A stretch of 39,842 nt of DNA, from assembly GCA_900549295.1 (NCBI GenBank), contig URNG01000014.1:1-39842 (forward strand), in the 5' to 3' direction. The stretch comes from an uncultured Rhodocyclaceae bacterium (GTDB taxonomy: Bacteria > Pseudomonadota > Gammaproteobacteria > Burkholderiales > Rhodocyclaceae). This document shows positions 32,638 through 39,842 of the stretch, piece after piece. The notes under the pieces are model-generated. The model was not told the DNA's origin. It made no database searches and was given only the letters and a program-made list of their open reading frames with translations. Each line of letters starts with the position of its first letter. Within the stretch, counting starts at the first letter, position 1. Both the position numbers and the translations under genes were made by a program.

Positions 32638-33282
32638 ATGTTCGGTGCGCTGATGCCCAAAGAGGGCAAGTATTTCGATTACTTCAACGCTCACGGCGAC
32701 TTGATCCGCCAAGGCGGCAAGACCCTGCGTCAGTTGATCGACGCCCTGGCTGGCGTGGACCCCAACGGCGGCGTAAACGCCCTGGCCGACGAAGTGGACC
32801 GCCTGGAGCGCGAGGCCGACAAGGTAACGCACGAACTGCTCAGCCAACTGCACAGCGCCTTCATCACGCCATTTGACCGCGACGCCATCCACGGGCTGAT
32901 CAACAGCATGGATGACATCCTCGACGTGATGCAGGACGTGGCCGAATCGCTGTCACTGTATGACATCCAGCGGGTGCCGGCCGAAGCCTGCGCGATGGCG
33001 GAAATCACCGAAAAGAGTTGCCACAAGGTCAACGAGCAGGTGCGTTTGCTCAACAACATGGACAACGCGCCGCAGATTCTCGCCCTGTGCAAGGAAATCG
33101 ACGAACTGGAAGGCGAAGTGGATCGCCTCCTGCGCAAGTGCATGTCCAAGGCCTTCCGCGAAGAGCAGGACGTGCGCGAGCTAATCAAGCTGAAGGAAAT
33201 TTACCAGCTGCTCGAATCCGTCACTGACCGCTGCAAGGACGTTGCCGGCTGCATTGAAGCCATCGTGCTGGAAAACTCCTGA
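32638..33282 (+). CDS. DUF47 / PhoU-like protein
   Basis: A 214-residue helical protein of the family usually found beside pit phosphate transporter genes. It opens MFGALMPKEGKYFDYFNAHG, and ITPFDRDAIHGLINSMDDILDVMQD is the conserved PhoU-like helix bundle segment with acidic metal-binding positions. It probably regulates the downstream transporter. The gene ends seven bases before pit, so they form an operon. Confidence 0.93.
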   Translation: MFGALMPKEGKYFDYFNAHGDLIRQGGKTLRQLIDALAGVDPNGGVNALADEVDRLEREADKVTHELLSQLHSAFITPFDRDAIHGLINSMDDILDVMQDVAESLSLYDIQRVPAEACAMAEITEKSCHKVNEQVRLLNNMDNAPQILALCKEIDELEGEVDRLLRKCMSKAFREEQDVRELIKLKEIYQLLESVTDRCKDVAGCIEAIVLENS

Positions 33283-33289
33283 CTTCCCC

Positions 33290-34297
33290 ATGGATAACCT
33301 GACCATCGGCTACGGGGTCCTCATCACCCTGATCGTCGTGGCTTTGCTGTTCGATTTCATGAACGGCTTTCACGACGCGGCCAACTCGATCGCCACCGTG
33401 GTGTCGACACGGGTGCTGAAACCGCAGCACGCCGTGCTGTGGGCGGCTTCGTTCAATTTCCTGGCCTACTTCCTCTTTCATCTCAAGGTCGCCTCGACCA
33501 TCGGCAAAGGCACCATAGACCCCAGCATCGTCGATCACTACGTGATTTTCGGCGCGCTGATCGGGGCCATCTGCTGGAACATCATCACTTGGTATTACGG
33601 CATTCCCTCGTCGTCCTCGCATGCGCTGGTCGGCGGTCTGGTCGGCGCGGCGGTGGTCAAGGCCGGTTTCGGCAGCCTGATCGCTTCCGGCATCCTGAAA
33701 ATCATTGCCTTCATCTTCATCGCCCCGCTGCTGGGTTTCATCTTCGGCGGCACGATGATGGTCATCATTTCCTGGCTCTGCCGCAACATGGCACCGCGCA
33801 AGGTCGACAAGACCTTCCGCCGCCTGCAACTGCTCTCCGCCGCCGCCTACAGCCTGGGCCACGGCGGCAACGACGCGCAGAAAACCATCGGCATCATCTG
33901 GCTGATCCTCATCACCGCCGGCTTGTCCACCACCGAATCGGAAATTCCCGGCTGGGTGGTGCTCGCCTGCTACACGGCGATGGGCCTGGGCACCATGTTC
34001 GGCGGCTGGCGCATCGTCAAGACCATGGGCAACCGCATCACCAAGCTGAACCAGCCGCGCGGTTTCAGCGCCAACAGCGGCGGCGCGTTCACCCTGTTCA
34101 TCGCTTCCGCCTTCGGCATCCCGGTATCCACCACGCACACCATCACCGGCGCGATTGCCGGTGTCGGCACCACGCGCGGTGCCAAGCAGGTGCGCTGGGG
34201 CGTGGCGGGCGGCATCGTCTGGGCCTGGATTCTGACCATTCCGTGCAGCGCCATCATGGCCGCGCTGGCTTGGTACATGGGGCAACTGATCCTGTAG
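33290..34297 (+). CDS. pit: Low-affinity inorganic phosphate transporter (Pit family)
   Basis: The 335-residue membrane protein has about ten hydrophobic segments and the repeated Pit signatures FDFMNGFHDAANSIATVVSTR near the N-terminus and SLGHGGNDAQKTIG near the middle, plus GIPVSTTHTITGAI. It imports metal-phosphate with protons. E. coli PitA is longer (499); this shorter form is typical of pit genes paired with DUF47. The start at 33290 has the usual opening. Confidence 0.95.
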   Translation: MDNLTIGYGVLITLIVVALLFDFMNGFHDAANSIATVVSTRVLKPQHAVLWAASFNFLAYFLFHLKVASTIGKGTIDPSIVDHYVIFGALIGAICWNIITWYYGIPSSSSHALVGGLVGAAVVKAGFGSLIASGILKIIAFIFIAPLLGFIFGGTMMVIISWLCRNMAPRKVDKTFRRLQLLSAAAYSLGHGGNDAQKTIGIIWLILITAGLSTTESEIPGWVVLACYTAMGLGTMFGGWRIVKTMGNRITKLNQPRGFSANSGGAFTLFIASAFGIPVSTTHTITGAIAGVGTTRGAKQVRWGVAGGIVWAWILTIPCSAIMAALAWYMGQLIL

Positions 34298-34365
34298 CCG
34301 CAGGCCGGGCCACGGCAGCGCCGGGCTGATAGAATGGTGGTTTTTGCAACCGACGATCCCGCCCC

Positions 34366-36150
34366 ATGTCCGACACGCCCGCCGCCGCCAATTTCATCCG
34401 TCACATCATCGAAGCCGATCTGGCCGCTGGCAAGCATGCCCAACGGCGCTGGGCCGGTCAGCCGGGGCCGGCAGCAGCGCACGCGGCGGCACCGCTCGAT
34501 GCGGCGAAGATCCGCACCCGTTTCCCGCCGGAACCGAACGGCTACCTGCATTTCGGCCACGCCAAGTCGATCCTGCTCAATTTCGGGCTGGCGCAGGAAT
34601 TCGGCGGGCGCTGCCACATGCGCTTCGACGACACCAACCCGGAAAAGGAAGAACAGGAATACGTCGATTCCATTCTCGATTCGGTGCGCTGGCTGGGCTG
34701 CTCCTGGCAGGACGCGGCAGAAAACAATCTCTACTACGCCTCCAACTACTTCGACTGGATGCTGCAATTCGCCGAATACCTGATCGACGCCGGCCACGCC
34801 TACGTCGACAGCCAGTCGGCCGAAGAAATGCGCGCCCGGCGCGGCAGCCTCACCGAAGCCGGCCAGGATTCGCCTTTCCGCAACCGTTCGGCGGAAGAAA
34901 GCAAGGCGCTGTTCAAGCGCATGCAGACCGGTGAATTCGCCGATGGCGCGCACATCCTGCGCGCCAGGATCGACATGGCCTCGCCCAACATCAACCTGCG
35001 CGACCCGGCCATCTACCGCATCCGCCACGCCACGCACCACAACACCGGGGACAAATGGTGCGTCTATCCGATGTACACCTTCGCCCACCCCATCGAGGAC
35101 GCCCTGGAGTGCATCACCCATTCGCTGTGCACCCTGGAATTCGAGGATCAGCGCCCCTTCTACGAATGGGTGAATGAACGCCTCGCCGAAGGCGGCCTGC
35201 TGCAACGCCCGCTGCCGCGCCAGATCGAGTTCTCGCGCCTCAACCTCAGCTACATCGTGCTCTCCAAGCGCAAACTCATTCAACTGGTGGAAGAAAAGCA
35301 CGTCACCGGCTGGGACGACCCGCGCCTGCCGACGCTCGCCGGCGCGCGCCGCCGCGGCTACGCGCCGGAAGGCTTCCGCCTCTTCGCCGAGCGCATCGGC
35401 GTTTCCAAGGCCGATTCCCTGATCGAATACAGCGTGTTTGAAGACGCCCAGCGCGAAGTCATGAACCAGATGGACGAGCGCCGCGTCGCCGTGCTCGACC
35501 CGCTGAAACTCATCATCGACAACTACCCGGAAGGCCAGTTCGAGGACTGCCACGCCCCCAACCACCCGCTCAAGCCGGAACTCGGCCAGCGCACCATGCC
35601 TTTTGGCCGCGAACTGTGGATCGAAGCCGAGGATTTCCAGGAAATCCCGGAAAAGGGCTTCCGCCGCCTTTTCCCCGGCAACAAGGCGCGCCTGAAATAC
35701 GGCTACATCGTCGAATGCACCGGCTGCGACAAGGACGCCAACGGCAAGATCATCGCCGTGCGCTGCACCTACCTGCCCGACACCAAATCCGGCACGCCGG
35801 GCGCCGACAGCGTCAAGGTCAAAGGCAATCTGCACTGGGTCAGCGCCGCGCACGCCTGTCCCGCCGAAATCCGCCTGTATGAACGCCTGTTCGCGGTTCC
35901 CACCCCCGGCGCGCGGCGTGAAGGCGATGCGCCGGATACGGAGCGCGATTTCCTCGCCGACCTCAACCCCGATTCGGTGCGCCGCATCACCGCGCAGCTT
36001 GAACCCGCGCTGCGCGACGCGAGCGCCGAACAGCGCTTCCAGTTCGAGCGGCACGGCTATTTCGTGGCCGACCGCGTCGATTCCCAGCCCGGCGCGCCGG
36101 TATTCAACCGCGCCCTGACCCTCAAGGATTCCTCGCACAAAGGAGGCTGA
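34366..36150 (+). CDS. glnS: Glutaminyl-tRNA synthetase
   Basis: The enzyme charges tRNA-Gln directly. The 594-residue class I synthetase has the HIGH-like motif PPEPNGYLHFGHAKS (54-68) and a KMSKS-like VLSKRKL (about 300), followed by the beta-barrel anticodon domains. Compared with E. coli GlnRS there is an insertion of about 20 Ala/Pro/Gly-rich residues between the first helix and the HIGH region (about 24-48). A TAGAAT -10-like hexamer is at 34330-34335. It heads a tightly packed run of plus-strand genes. Confidence 0.97.
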   Translation: MSDTPAAANFIRHIIEADLAAGKHAQRRWAGQPGPAAAHAAAPLDAAKIRTRFPPEPNGYLHFGHAKSILLNFGLAQEFGGRCHMRFDDTNPEKEEQEYVDSILDSVRWLGCSWQDAAENNLYYASNYFDWMLQFAEYLIDAGHAYVDSQSAEEMRARRGSLTEAGQDSPFRNRSAEESKALFKRMQTGEFADGAHILRARIDMASPNINLRDPAIYRIRHATHHNTGDKWCVYPMYTFAHPIEDALECITHSLCTLEFEDQRPFYEWVNERLAEGGLLQRPLPRQIEFSRLNLSYIVLSKRKLIQLVEEKHVTGWDDPRLPTLAGARRRGYAPEGFRLFAERIGVSKADSLIEYSVFEDAQREVMNQMDERRVAVLDPLKLIIDNYPEGQFEDCHAPNHPLKPELGQRTMPFGRELWIEAEDFQEIPEKGFRRLFPGNKARLKYGYIVECTGCDKDANGKIIAVRCTYLPDTKSGTPGADSVKVKGNLHWVSAAHACPAEIRLYERLFAVPTPGARREGDAPDTERDFLADLNPDSVRRITAQLEPALRDASAEQRFQFERHGYFVADRVDSQPGAPVFNRALTLKDSSHKGG

Positions 36151-36151
36151 C

Positions 36152-36349
36152 ATGGCCGGAAGCTGGGGCTGCCCGCACGAAGTCGACGACCGCTGCACCA
36201 AGATCAACAACCTGCCCTGCGACCCCGGCATGAAAGGCTGCGAACTCGCCGGCCGCTTCCGCTTCGTCGACGAAAGCAAGAACGAACGCTACTGGGAGAA
36301 GAAGGCGCGAGAGAAAAAAGCGGCAGAAAACGGGGCGACGCCGAAATGA
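36152..36349 (+). CDS. Small conserved Cys-rich protein
   Basis: A 65-residue protein with four Cys in WGCPHEVDDRC, LPCDPGMKGC, probably a zinc or iron-sulfur site, then a charged Lys/Glu-rich tail. I recognise the pattern as a conserved betaproteobacterial protein of unknown function. It starts one base after the glnS stop and its stop overlaps the next start (ATGA). Confidence 0.8.
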   Translation: MAGSWGCPHEVDDRCTKINNLPCDPGMKGCELAGRFRFVDESKNERYWEKKAREKKAAENGATPK

Positions 36350-36834
36350 TCTATCTGGAACTTTTCCGCGCCCTGGAAAAACACCGGGTTCGCTACCTGC
36401 TGGTCGGCGGCCTCGCCATGAACCTGCACGGCGTGCCGCGCATGACCATGGACGTCGACCTCATTCTCGTTCTGGATGCGGACAATCTCGACCGTTTCAT
36501 CGCCTGCGCCGGGGAACTGGGCCTCACGCCATGCGCGCCCGTGCCGCTCGCCGCCCTGAAAGACCCCGCGCAACGCAAGACCTGGGCCGAGGAAAAACAC
36601 ATGATCGCCTTTGGCCTCGTCAATCCCAAGGCCGGCGCGGCCACCCTGGTCGACGTGCTGATCTCCCCCGGCATCGACCTCGCCGCGGCCTTCCAGCGCG
36701 CCCTCACCCGCGACCTCGATGGCATCCCCGTCACCCTCGCCGCCATCGACGACATGATCGCCCTGAAACGCGACACCGGACGCGCCCAGGACGCCAGCGA
36801 CATCGAGCATCTGGAGCGCCTGCGTGGCTGCTGA
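36346..36834 (+). CDS. Nucleotidyltransferase-fold protein (AbiEii/DUF6036-like)
   Basis: The 162-residue protein has the polymerase-beta-type motif GGLAMNLHGVPRMTMDVDL (21-39), with GG followed by the DVD metal ligands, and later a third acidic position near LVDVL. Such proteins include AbiEii-type toxins and MNT antitoxins that transfer nucleotides to RNA or protein. It overlaps the small Cys-rich gene upstream (4 bases) and the 67-residue gene downstream (11 bases). It may form a two-gene module with the latter. Function is inferred. Confidence 0.75.
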   Translation: MIYLELFRALEKHRVRYLLVGGLAMNLHGVPRMTMDVDLILVLDADNLDRFIACAGELGLTPCAPVPLAALKDPAQRKTWAEEKHMIAFGLVNPKAGAATLVDVLISPGIDLAAAFQRALTRDLDGIPVTLAAIDDMIALKRDTGRAQDASDIEHLERLRGC

Positions 36835-37027
36835 ATCCAAAACTCCCATCACCGGCGGCTTCAGCTACCACGTCAGCGACGAGCAGCTCGCCGCCTTCGC
36901 CCGCCTCACCCCCATGCAGCGCCTGGAATGGGTGGAGGCCGCCCGCCAGTTCACGCTGCTGACACAAACCCCGGAAACCCGCGAACGCCACGAACGGCTG
37001 CGCCGGGGGCTGCCGATCGTGCCCTGA
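36824..37027 (+). CDS. Small protein partnered with the nucleotidyltransferase
   Basis: A 67-residue protein starting with GTG inside the end of the nucleotidyltransferase gene. It contains LTPMQRLEWVEAARQFTLL, a short helix pattern I recall from small proteins next to nucleotidyltransferase genes, and a basic tail. No domain can be named with confidence. The tight overlap suggests a stoichiometric or regulatory partner, possibly an antitoxin-like protein. Confidence 0.6.
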   Translation: MAAESKTPITGGFSYHVSDEQLAAFARLTPMQRLEWVEAARQFTLLTQTPETRERHERLRRGLPIVP

Positions 37028-37051
37028 ACCGGCATACCCGCGACTGCCGCC

Positions 37052-37732
37052 ATGAACACGCTGTCCACCGAAAACATCCTCGATCTGCTCTGCGATTACC
37101 TTTCCCGCTCGATGCGGGAAAGCAAGCTGCAACTGGACAGCTCGCAGATCGACGGCCGCCTGAATTCCCAGGCCAACGAGCGGCAGATCAGTCAGGCGCT
37201 GGAACTTTTCGGGCTGGCCAGCGAGCGGTTTCAATCGGCGCAGTTGAAGGTTGAAGTTTCCCCGCCGCGTTTCTGGTTCGATTTCTGCATCCGCGGCCCG
37301 GGCGTTTTCCTGCCGGTCAACGTCAAGGTATCTTCGCTCGAAGGCAACGACAACCTGTCCAGCAAGGAAGGGGTTTTCTTCGCCTTGACCGGCGTCGATC
37401 CCAAAACGGTGAGAATCAACGACTGGGAACGCTATTGCGAGGCGATCGGCCAGCATCTGGCAACGCAGCCGGCGGCCGATTACTACTTTCTGGTCGTCAA
37501 CAAGCGGGTCGCCGGCGACGTTTTCTGGACCAGCCTGAAACATCTGCCCGAACTGACGCCCAACGGCAACAACCCGCCCTTCCAGTGCAACTGGTCGAAA
37601 AACCGCGTGCGCGCCAGCCGCTCGCGGGAGGAAGCCGTGGCCTACATTCTCGGCGTCTTGCGCCAGACTTTCGTGCTGCGGGCGAAAGCGCTGGAAAGTT
37701 TCGACGCGCACATCAGGATCGCCGCGCCATGA
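37052..37732 (+). CDS. Putative type II restriction endonuclease (PD-(D/E)XK-like)
   Basis: A 226-residue protein of no family I can name outright. It lies directly upstream of an adenine methyltransferase gene and overlaps it by 4 bases, the classic restriction partner position. FWFDFCI with D77, followed by PVNVKVSS with N90-V-K92, resembles the PD...(D/E)xK active site; the spacing is close to that in EcoRV (D74, D90, K92), but the second acidic residue is Asn. ALELF (49-53) may match the EcoRV helix with E45. It could be active with a variant site or be inactive. Confidence 0.6.
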   Translation: MNTLSTENILDLLCDYLSRSMRESKLQLDSSQIDGRLNSQANERQISQALELFGLASERFQSAQLKVEVSPPRFWFDFCIRGPGVFLPVNVKVSSLEGNDNLSSKEGVFFALTGVDPKTVRINDWERYCEAIGQHLATQPAADYYFLVVNKRVAGDVFWTSLKHLPELTPNGNNPPFQCNWSKNRVRASRSREEAVAYILGVLRQTFVLRAKALESFDAHIRIAAP

Positions 37733-38919
37733 CGCGGGACGTCATCAATCTCGGCCAGGTCTTCACGCCGCCCAAGGTCGTCGAGTTCATGCTCGGCCTG
37801 CGCCGGAACCAGGGCCGGACGCTCGAACCCTCGGCGGGCAACGGCGCTTTTTTTTCCGCGCTGGCGGCGCGCGGCGCCGCGTGCGTCGGCATCGAATTCG
37901 ACGCGCGGGTCGCGCCGCCCGGCGTCCGGGTCATGGATTTCTTCGACTACCCGGACAGCGAGCGCTTCGACACCATCATCGGCAATCCGCCCTACGTGCG
38001 CTTTCAGGACATCGCTGCCGGCACGCGCCGCAAACTGAAATCCGGACTGTTCGACAAGCGCAGCAACCTGTTCCTGTTCTTCATCGAAAAGTGCATCCGC
38101 CACCTGACCCCTGGCGGCGAACTGATCTTCATCGTGCCGCGCGAGTTCATCAAACTGACCGCCGCCCGCAAGCTGAATGCCTGGCTGCACGCGCAGGGCA
38201 GCATCACGCACTTCTACGAAACCGGCGACGTGCGCATCTTCGGCGAGCACACGCCCAATTGCGCCATCTTCCGTTTCGAGAAGGATCGCTTCGATCGCGC
38301 CATGGCCGATGGCCGCAGGTTCACCGAAGTCGACGGGCAATTGATGTTCCTGCGCGGCAATCATCAGGTGCGCTTTGCCGACTTGTTCACGGTCAAGGTC
38401 GGCGGCGTGTCCGGGGCCGATCACCTCTACGCGCACCCGGCGGGCAATCTGGAATTCGTCTGCTCGAAAACCGTCGATACCGGCGAGACGCGCCGCATGT
38501 TCTACGACGTCGAGCACCCGCACCTGCAAAAGCACAAGGCGGAACTGCTCGCCCGCCGCGTGCGCAGCTTCGACGAAAGCAACTGGTGGCGCTGGGGCCG
38601 GCATTTTCCCGTCAATGACTTGCCGCGCATCTACGTCAATGGCCGCACCCGCAAAGCGGCCCCATTCTTTCTCCACGACTGCCGCAATTTCGATGGCTCG
38701 GTGCTGGCCCTGTTTCCCAAACACGAACAGATTTCCCGCCGCGACCTGATCGCCTGCACGGCCATGCTCAACCACGAAGTCGATTGGCAGGAACTCGGCT
38801 TCGTCTGCGACGGCCGTTACCTGTTCACGCAGCGCAGCCTGCAAACCTGCCTGCTGCCCGATGCCTTCTCTCGTTTCCTTCCCCCGAATTCACCATCCTC
38901 CGCCAAGGAATCCGCATGA
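37729..38919 (+). CDS. Type II DNA N6-adenine methyltransferase
   Basis: The 396-residue protein has motif X GQVFTPPKVVEFM (9-21), SAM motif I TLEPSAGNGAFF (31-42) and catalytic motif IV NPPY (86-89). That order and motif X suit the gamma class (M.TaqI / M.HincII-like). Its C-terminal 150 or so residues should form the target-recognition domain. It protects host DNA from the adjacent endonuclease. The recognition site cannot be read from sequence. Its last codons overlap the pyrF start (ATGA). Confidence 0.9.
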   Translation: MTRDVINLGQVFTPPKVVEFMLGLRRNQGRTLEPSAGNGAFFSALAARGAACVGIEFDARVAPPGVRVMDFFDYPDSERFDTIIGNPPYVRFQDIAAGTRRKLKSGLFDKRSNLFLFFIEKCIRHLTPGGELIFIVPREFIKLTAARKLNAWLHAQGSITHFYETGDVRIFGEHTPNCAIFRFEKDRFDRAMADGRRFTEVDGQLMFLRGNHQVRFADLFTVKVGGVSGADHLYAHPAGNLEFVCSKTVDTGETRRMFYDVEHPHLQKHKAELLARRVRSFDESNWWRWGRHFPVNDLPRIYVNGRTRKAAPFFLHDCRNFDGSVLALFPKHEQISRRDLIACTAMLNHEVDWQELGFVCDGRYLFTQRSLQTCLLPDAFSRFLPPNSPSSAKESA

Positions 38920-39740
38920 CTTTCACCGACCAGCTCGCCGCCGCCAGCCAGAAAAACGATTCGCTGCTCTGCGTCGGCCTCGATCCCGATCCGGCCAAAT
39001 TCCCGGCTCACCTGAAAAACCGCAGCGACGCGATCTTCGGCTTCTGCGCCGACATCGTCGATGCCACCGCCGATCTGGTCTGCGCCTTCAAGCCGCAGAT
39101 CGCCTACTTCGCGGCGCGCCGGGCCGAGGATCAATTGGAAGCGCTGATCGCCCACATCCACGAAAAACACCCCGGCATTCCGGTGGTGCTCGACGCCAAG
39201 CGCGGCGACATCGGCTCCACCGCCGAGCAGTACGCCATCGAAGCCTTCGAGCGTTACCGGGCGGATGCCGTCACCATCAATCCCTACATGGGCCACGATT
39301 CGGTGACGCCTTATCTGGCCTATCCCGGCAAGGGCGTTTTCCTGCTCTGCCGCACCTCCAATCCGGGCGGCTCCGACCTGCAATTCCTCGAAATCGGACA
39401 GGATAAGAATGGTGAAAAATTGTATGAACACGTCGCCCGTCTGGCGGCGGAAAAATGGAACGCCGACGGCCAGATCGGGCTGGTGGTCGGCGCCACCTTC
39501 CCCGCCGAGATCGCCCGCGTGCGCGCCCTGACCGGCGACATGCCGCTGCTGGTGCCGGGCATCGGCGCGCAGGGCGGCGACGTCGAGGCCACTGTAAAGG
39601 CGGGCAGAACCGCCGCCGGCGCGGGCTTGCTGATCAATTCCTCGCGTGCCATTCTCTACGCCGGCCAGGGCGAGGATTTCGCCAGCGCCGCCCGCCGCGC
39701 GGCGGAAGAAACCCGCAACGCCATCAACCCGCACCGATAA
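38916..39740 (+). CDS. pyrF: Orotidine 5'-phosphate decarboxylase (type 2)
   Basis: The last step of UMP synthesis. The 274-residue protein has the catalytic segment VVLDAKRGDIGSTAEQYA and opens with DSLLCVGLDPDPAKFP, marks of the longer type 2 class. AAGGAA lies about 7 bases before the ATG, inside the methyltransferase 3' end. The 4-base overlap with that gene means no room for a separate promoter close to the start. Confidence 0.96.
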   Translation: MTFTDQLAAASQKNDSLLCVGLDPDPAKFPAHLKNRSDAIFGFCADIVDATADLVCAFKPQIAYFAARRAEDQLEALIAHIHEKHPGIPVVLDAKRGDIGSTAEQYAIEAFERYRADAVTINPYMGHDSVTPYLAYPGKGVFLLCRTSNPGGSDLQFLEIGQDKNGEKLYEHVARLAAEKWNADGQIGLVVGATFPAEIARVRALTGDMPLLVPGIGAQGGDVEATVKAGRTAAGAGLLINSSRAILYAGQGEDFASAARRAAEETRNAINPHR

Positions 39741-39752
39741 GGAACAACCGCC

Positions 39753-39842
39753 ATGCGCATGGACGATTACCGTAACAGCGACAACGTCGAAGACCGCCGC
39801 GGCAGCCGTGGCGGCGGCGGGGCGCGGCTCGGCTTGGGTTCC
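39753..39842 (+). CDS. Neutral zinc metallopeptidase (YpfJ family), N-terminus only
   Basis: Thirty codons are present before the window ends. They read MRMDDYRNSDNVEDRRG followed by a Gly-rich stretch, the usual start of YpfJ-type membrane-anchored zinc metallopeptidases. The HExxH motif would lie beyond the window. It follows pyrF by 12 bases with GGAA as a likely ribosome site. Confidence 0.65.
   Translation, partial: MRMDDYRNSDNVEDRRGSRGGGGARLGLGS

Noticed and set aside
33970..36279. Open frame of 769 codons on the minus strand across glnS and pit
   Set aside because: Antisense to two certain genes; composition is that of a shadow frame.
1..39842. tRNA, rRNA, transposase or integrase genes
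   Set aside because: None was recognised on either strand while reading; I cannot exclude a degenerate tRNA without a covariance search.

Overview
The window looks like chromosomal DNA from a high-GC betaproteobacterium. The best fit is Rhodocyclales or a close relative, judged from gene content and from the order exbB-exbD-lpxK-Trm112-kdsB-adk next to xseA-sodB; there is no rRNA here to confirm it. It encodes LPS biosynthesis (lpxK, kdsB), so the cell is Gram-negative. Almost all of the DNA is coding, many genes overlap by 4 nt (ATGA or GTGA), and I see no tRNA, rRNA, IS element, prophage or CRISPR array. The first 41 bases contain a run of 21 C that breaks a conserved gene, so the left edge is probably a contig end.

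Layout. (1) 1-4102, minus strand: exbB, exbD, lpxK, a Trm112-like gene, kdsB, adk and the start of a PPi-dependent phosphofructokinase. (2) 4103-4472: a divergent intergenic region with a cluster of DnaA-box-like 9-mers and an AT-rich stretch. (3) 4473-6333, plus: xseA and sodB. (4) 6486-9424, minus: a ZIP metal transporter with a perfect palindrome in its leader, a composite of REP-like repeats, then two tandem hydroxyacid dehydrogenase genes. (5) 9624-13686, minus: fixA-fixB-fixC-fixX, an electron-bifurcating flavoprotein operon, ending in a ferritin-like gene. (6) 13780-15569, minus: a KdpE-like regulator and a short KdpD-like kinase without kdpFABC. (7) 15570-15833: a candidate small RNA on the plus strand. 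(8) 15834-19560, minus: cytochrome b561, cytochrome c' and monomeric isocitrate dehydrogenase. (9) 19748-21519, minus: an RluB/RluF-like protein and an FKBP isomerase. (10) 21671-24540, plus: rplU, rpmA, obgE, proB.

(11) 24568-29429, minus: FHA protein, PP2C phosphatase, ornithine cyclodeaminase-like enzyme, monothiol glutaredoxin, prmC and prfA. (12) 29553-32461: an FmdE-like protein, two lipoproteins (one FlgO-like) divergent from an XRE regulator with an inverted repeat placed inside the lipoprotein promoter, and crcB. (13) 32638-34297, plus: a PhoU-like DUF47 protein and a Pit phosphate transporter. (14) 34366 to the end, plus: glnS, a Cys-rich small protein, a nucleotidyltransferase with a small partner, a restriction endonuclease-like gene, an adenine methyltransferase, pyrF and the start of a zinc metallopeptidase gene.

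Most genes are ordinary housekeeping. The parts most worth a second look are the candidate sRNA with two C-rich loops (15594-15790), the XRE/lipoprotein control region (31617-31670), the DnaA-box cluster (4280-4325), and the accessory cassette wedged without gaps between glnS and pyrF (36346-38919). That cassette pairs a possible toxin-antitoxin-like module with a type II restriction-modification system. None of these is proven to be new; all function calls come from reading motifs without database searches.
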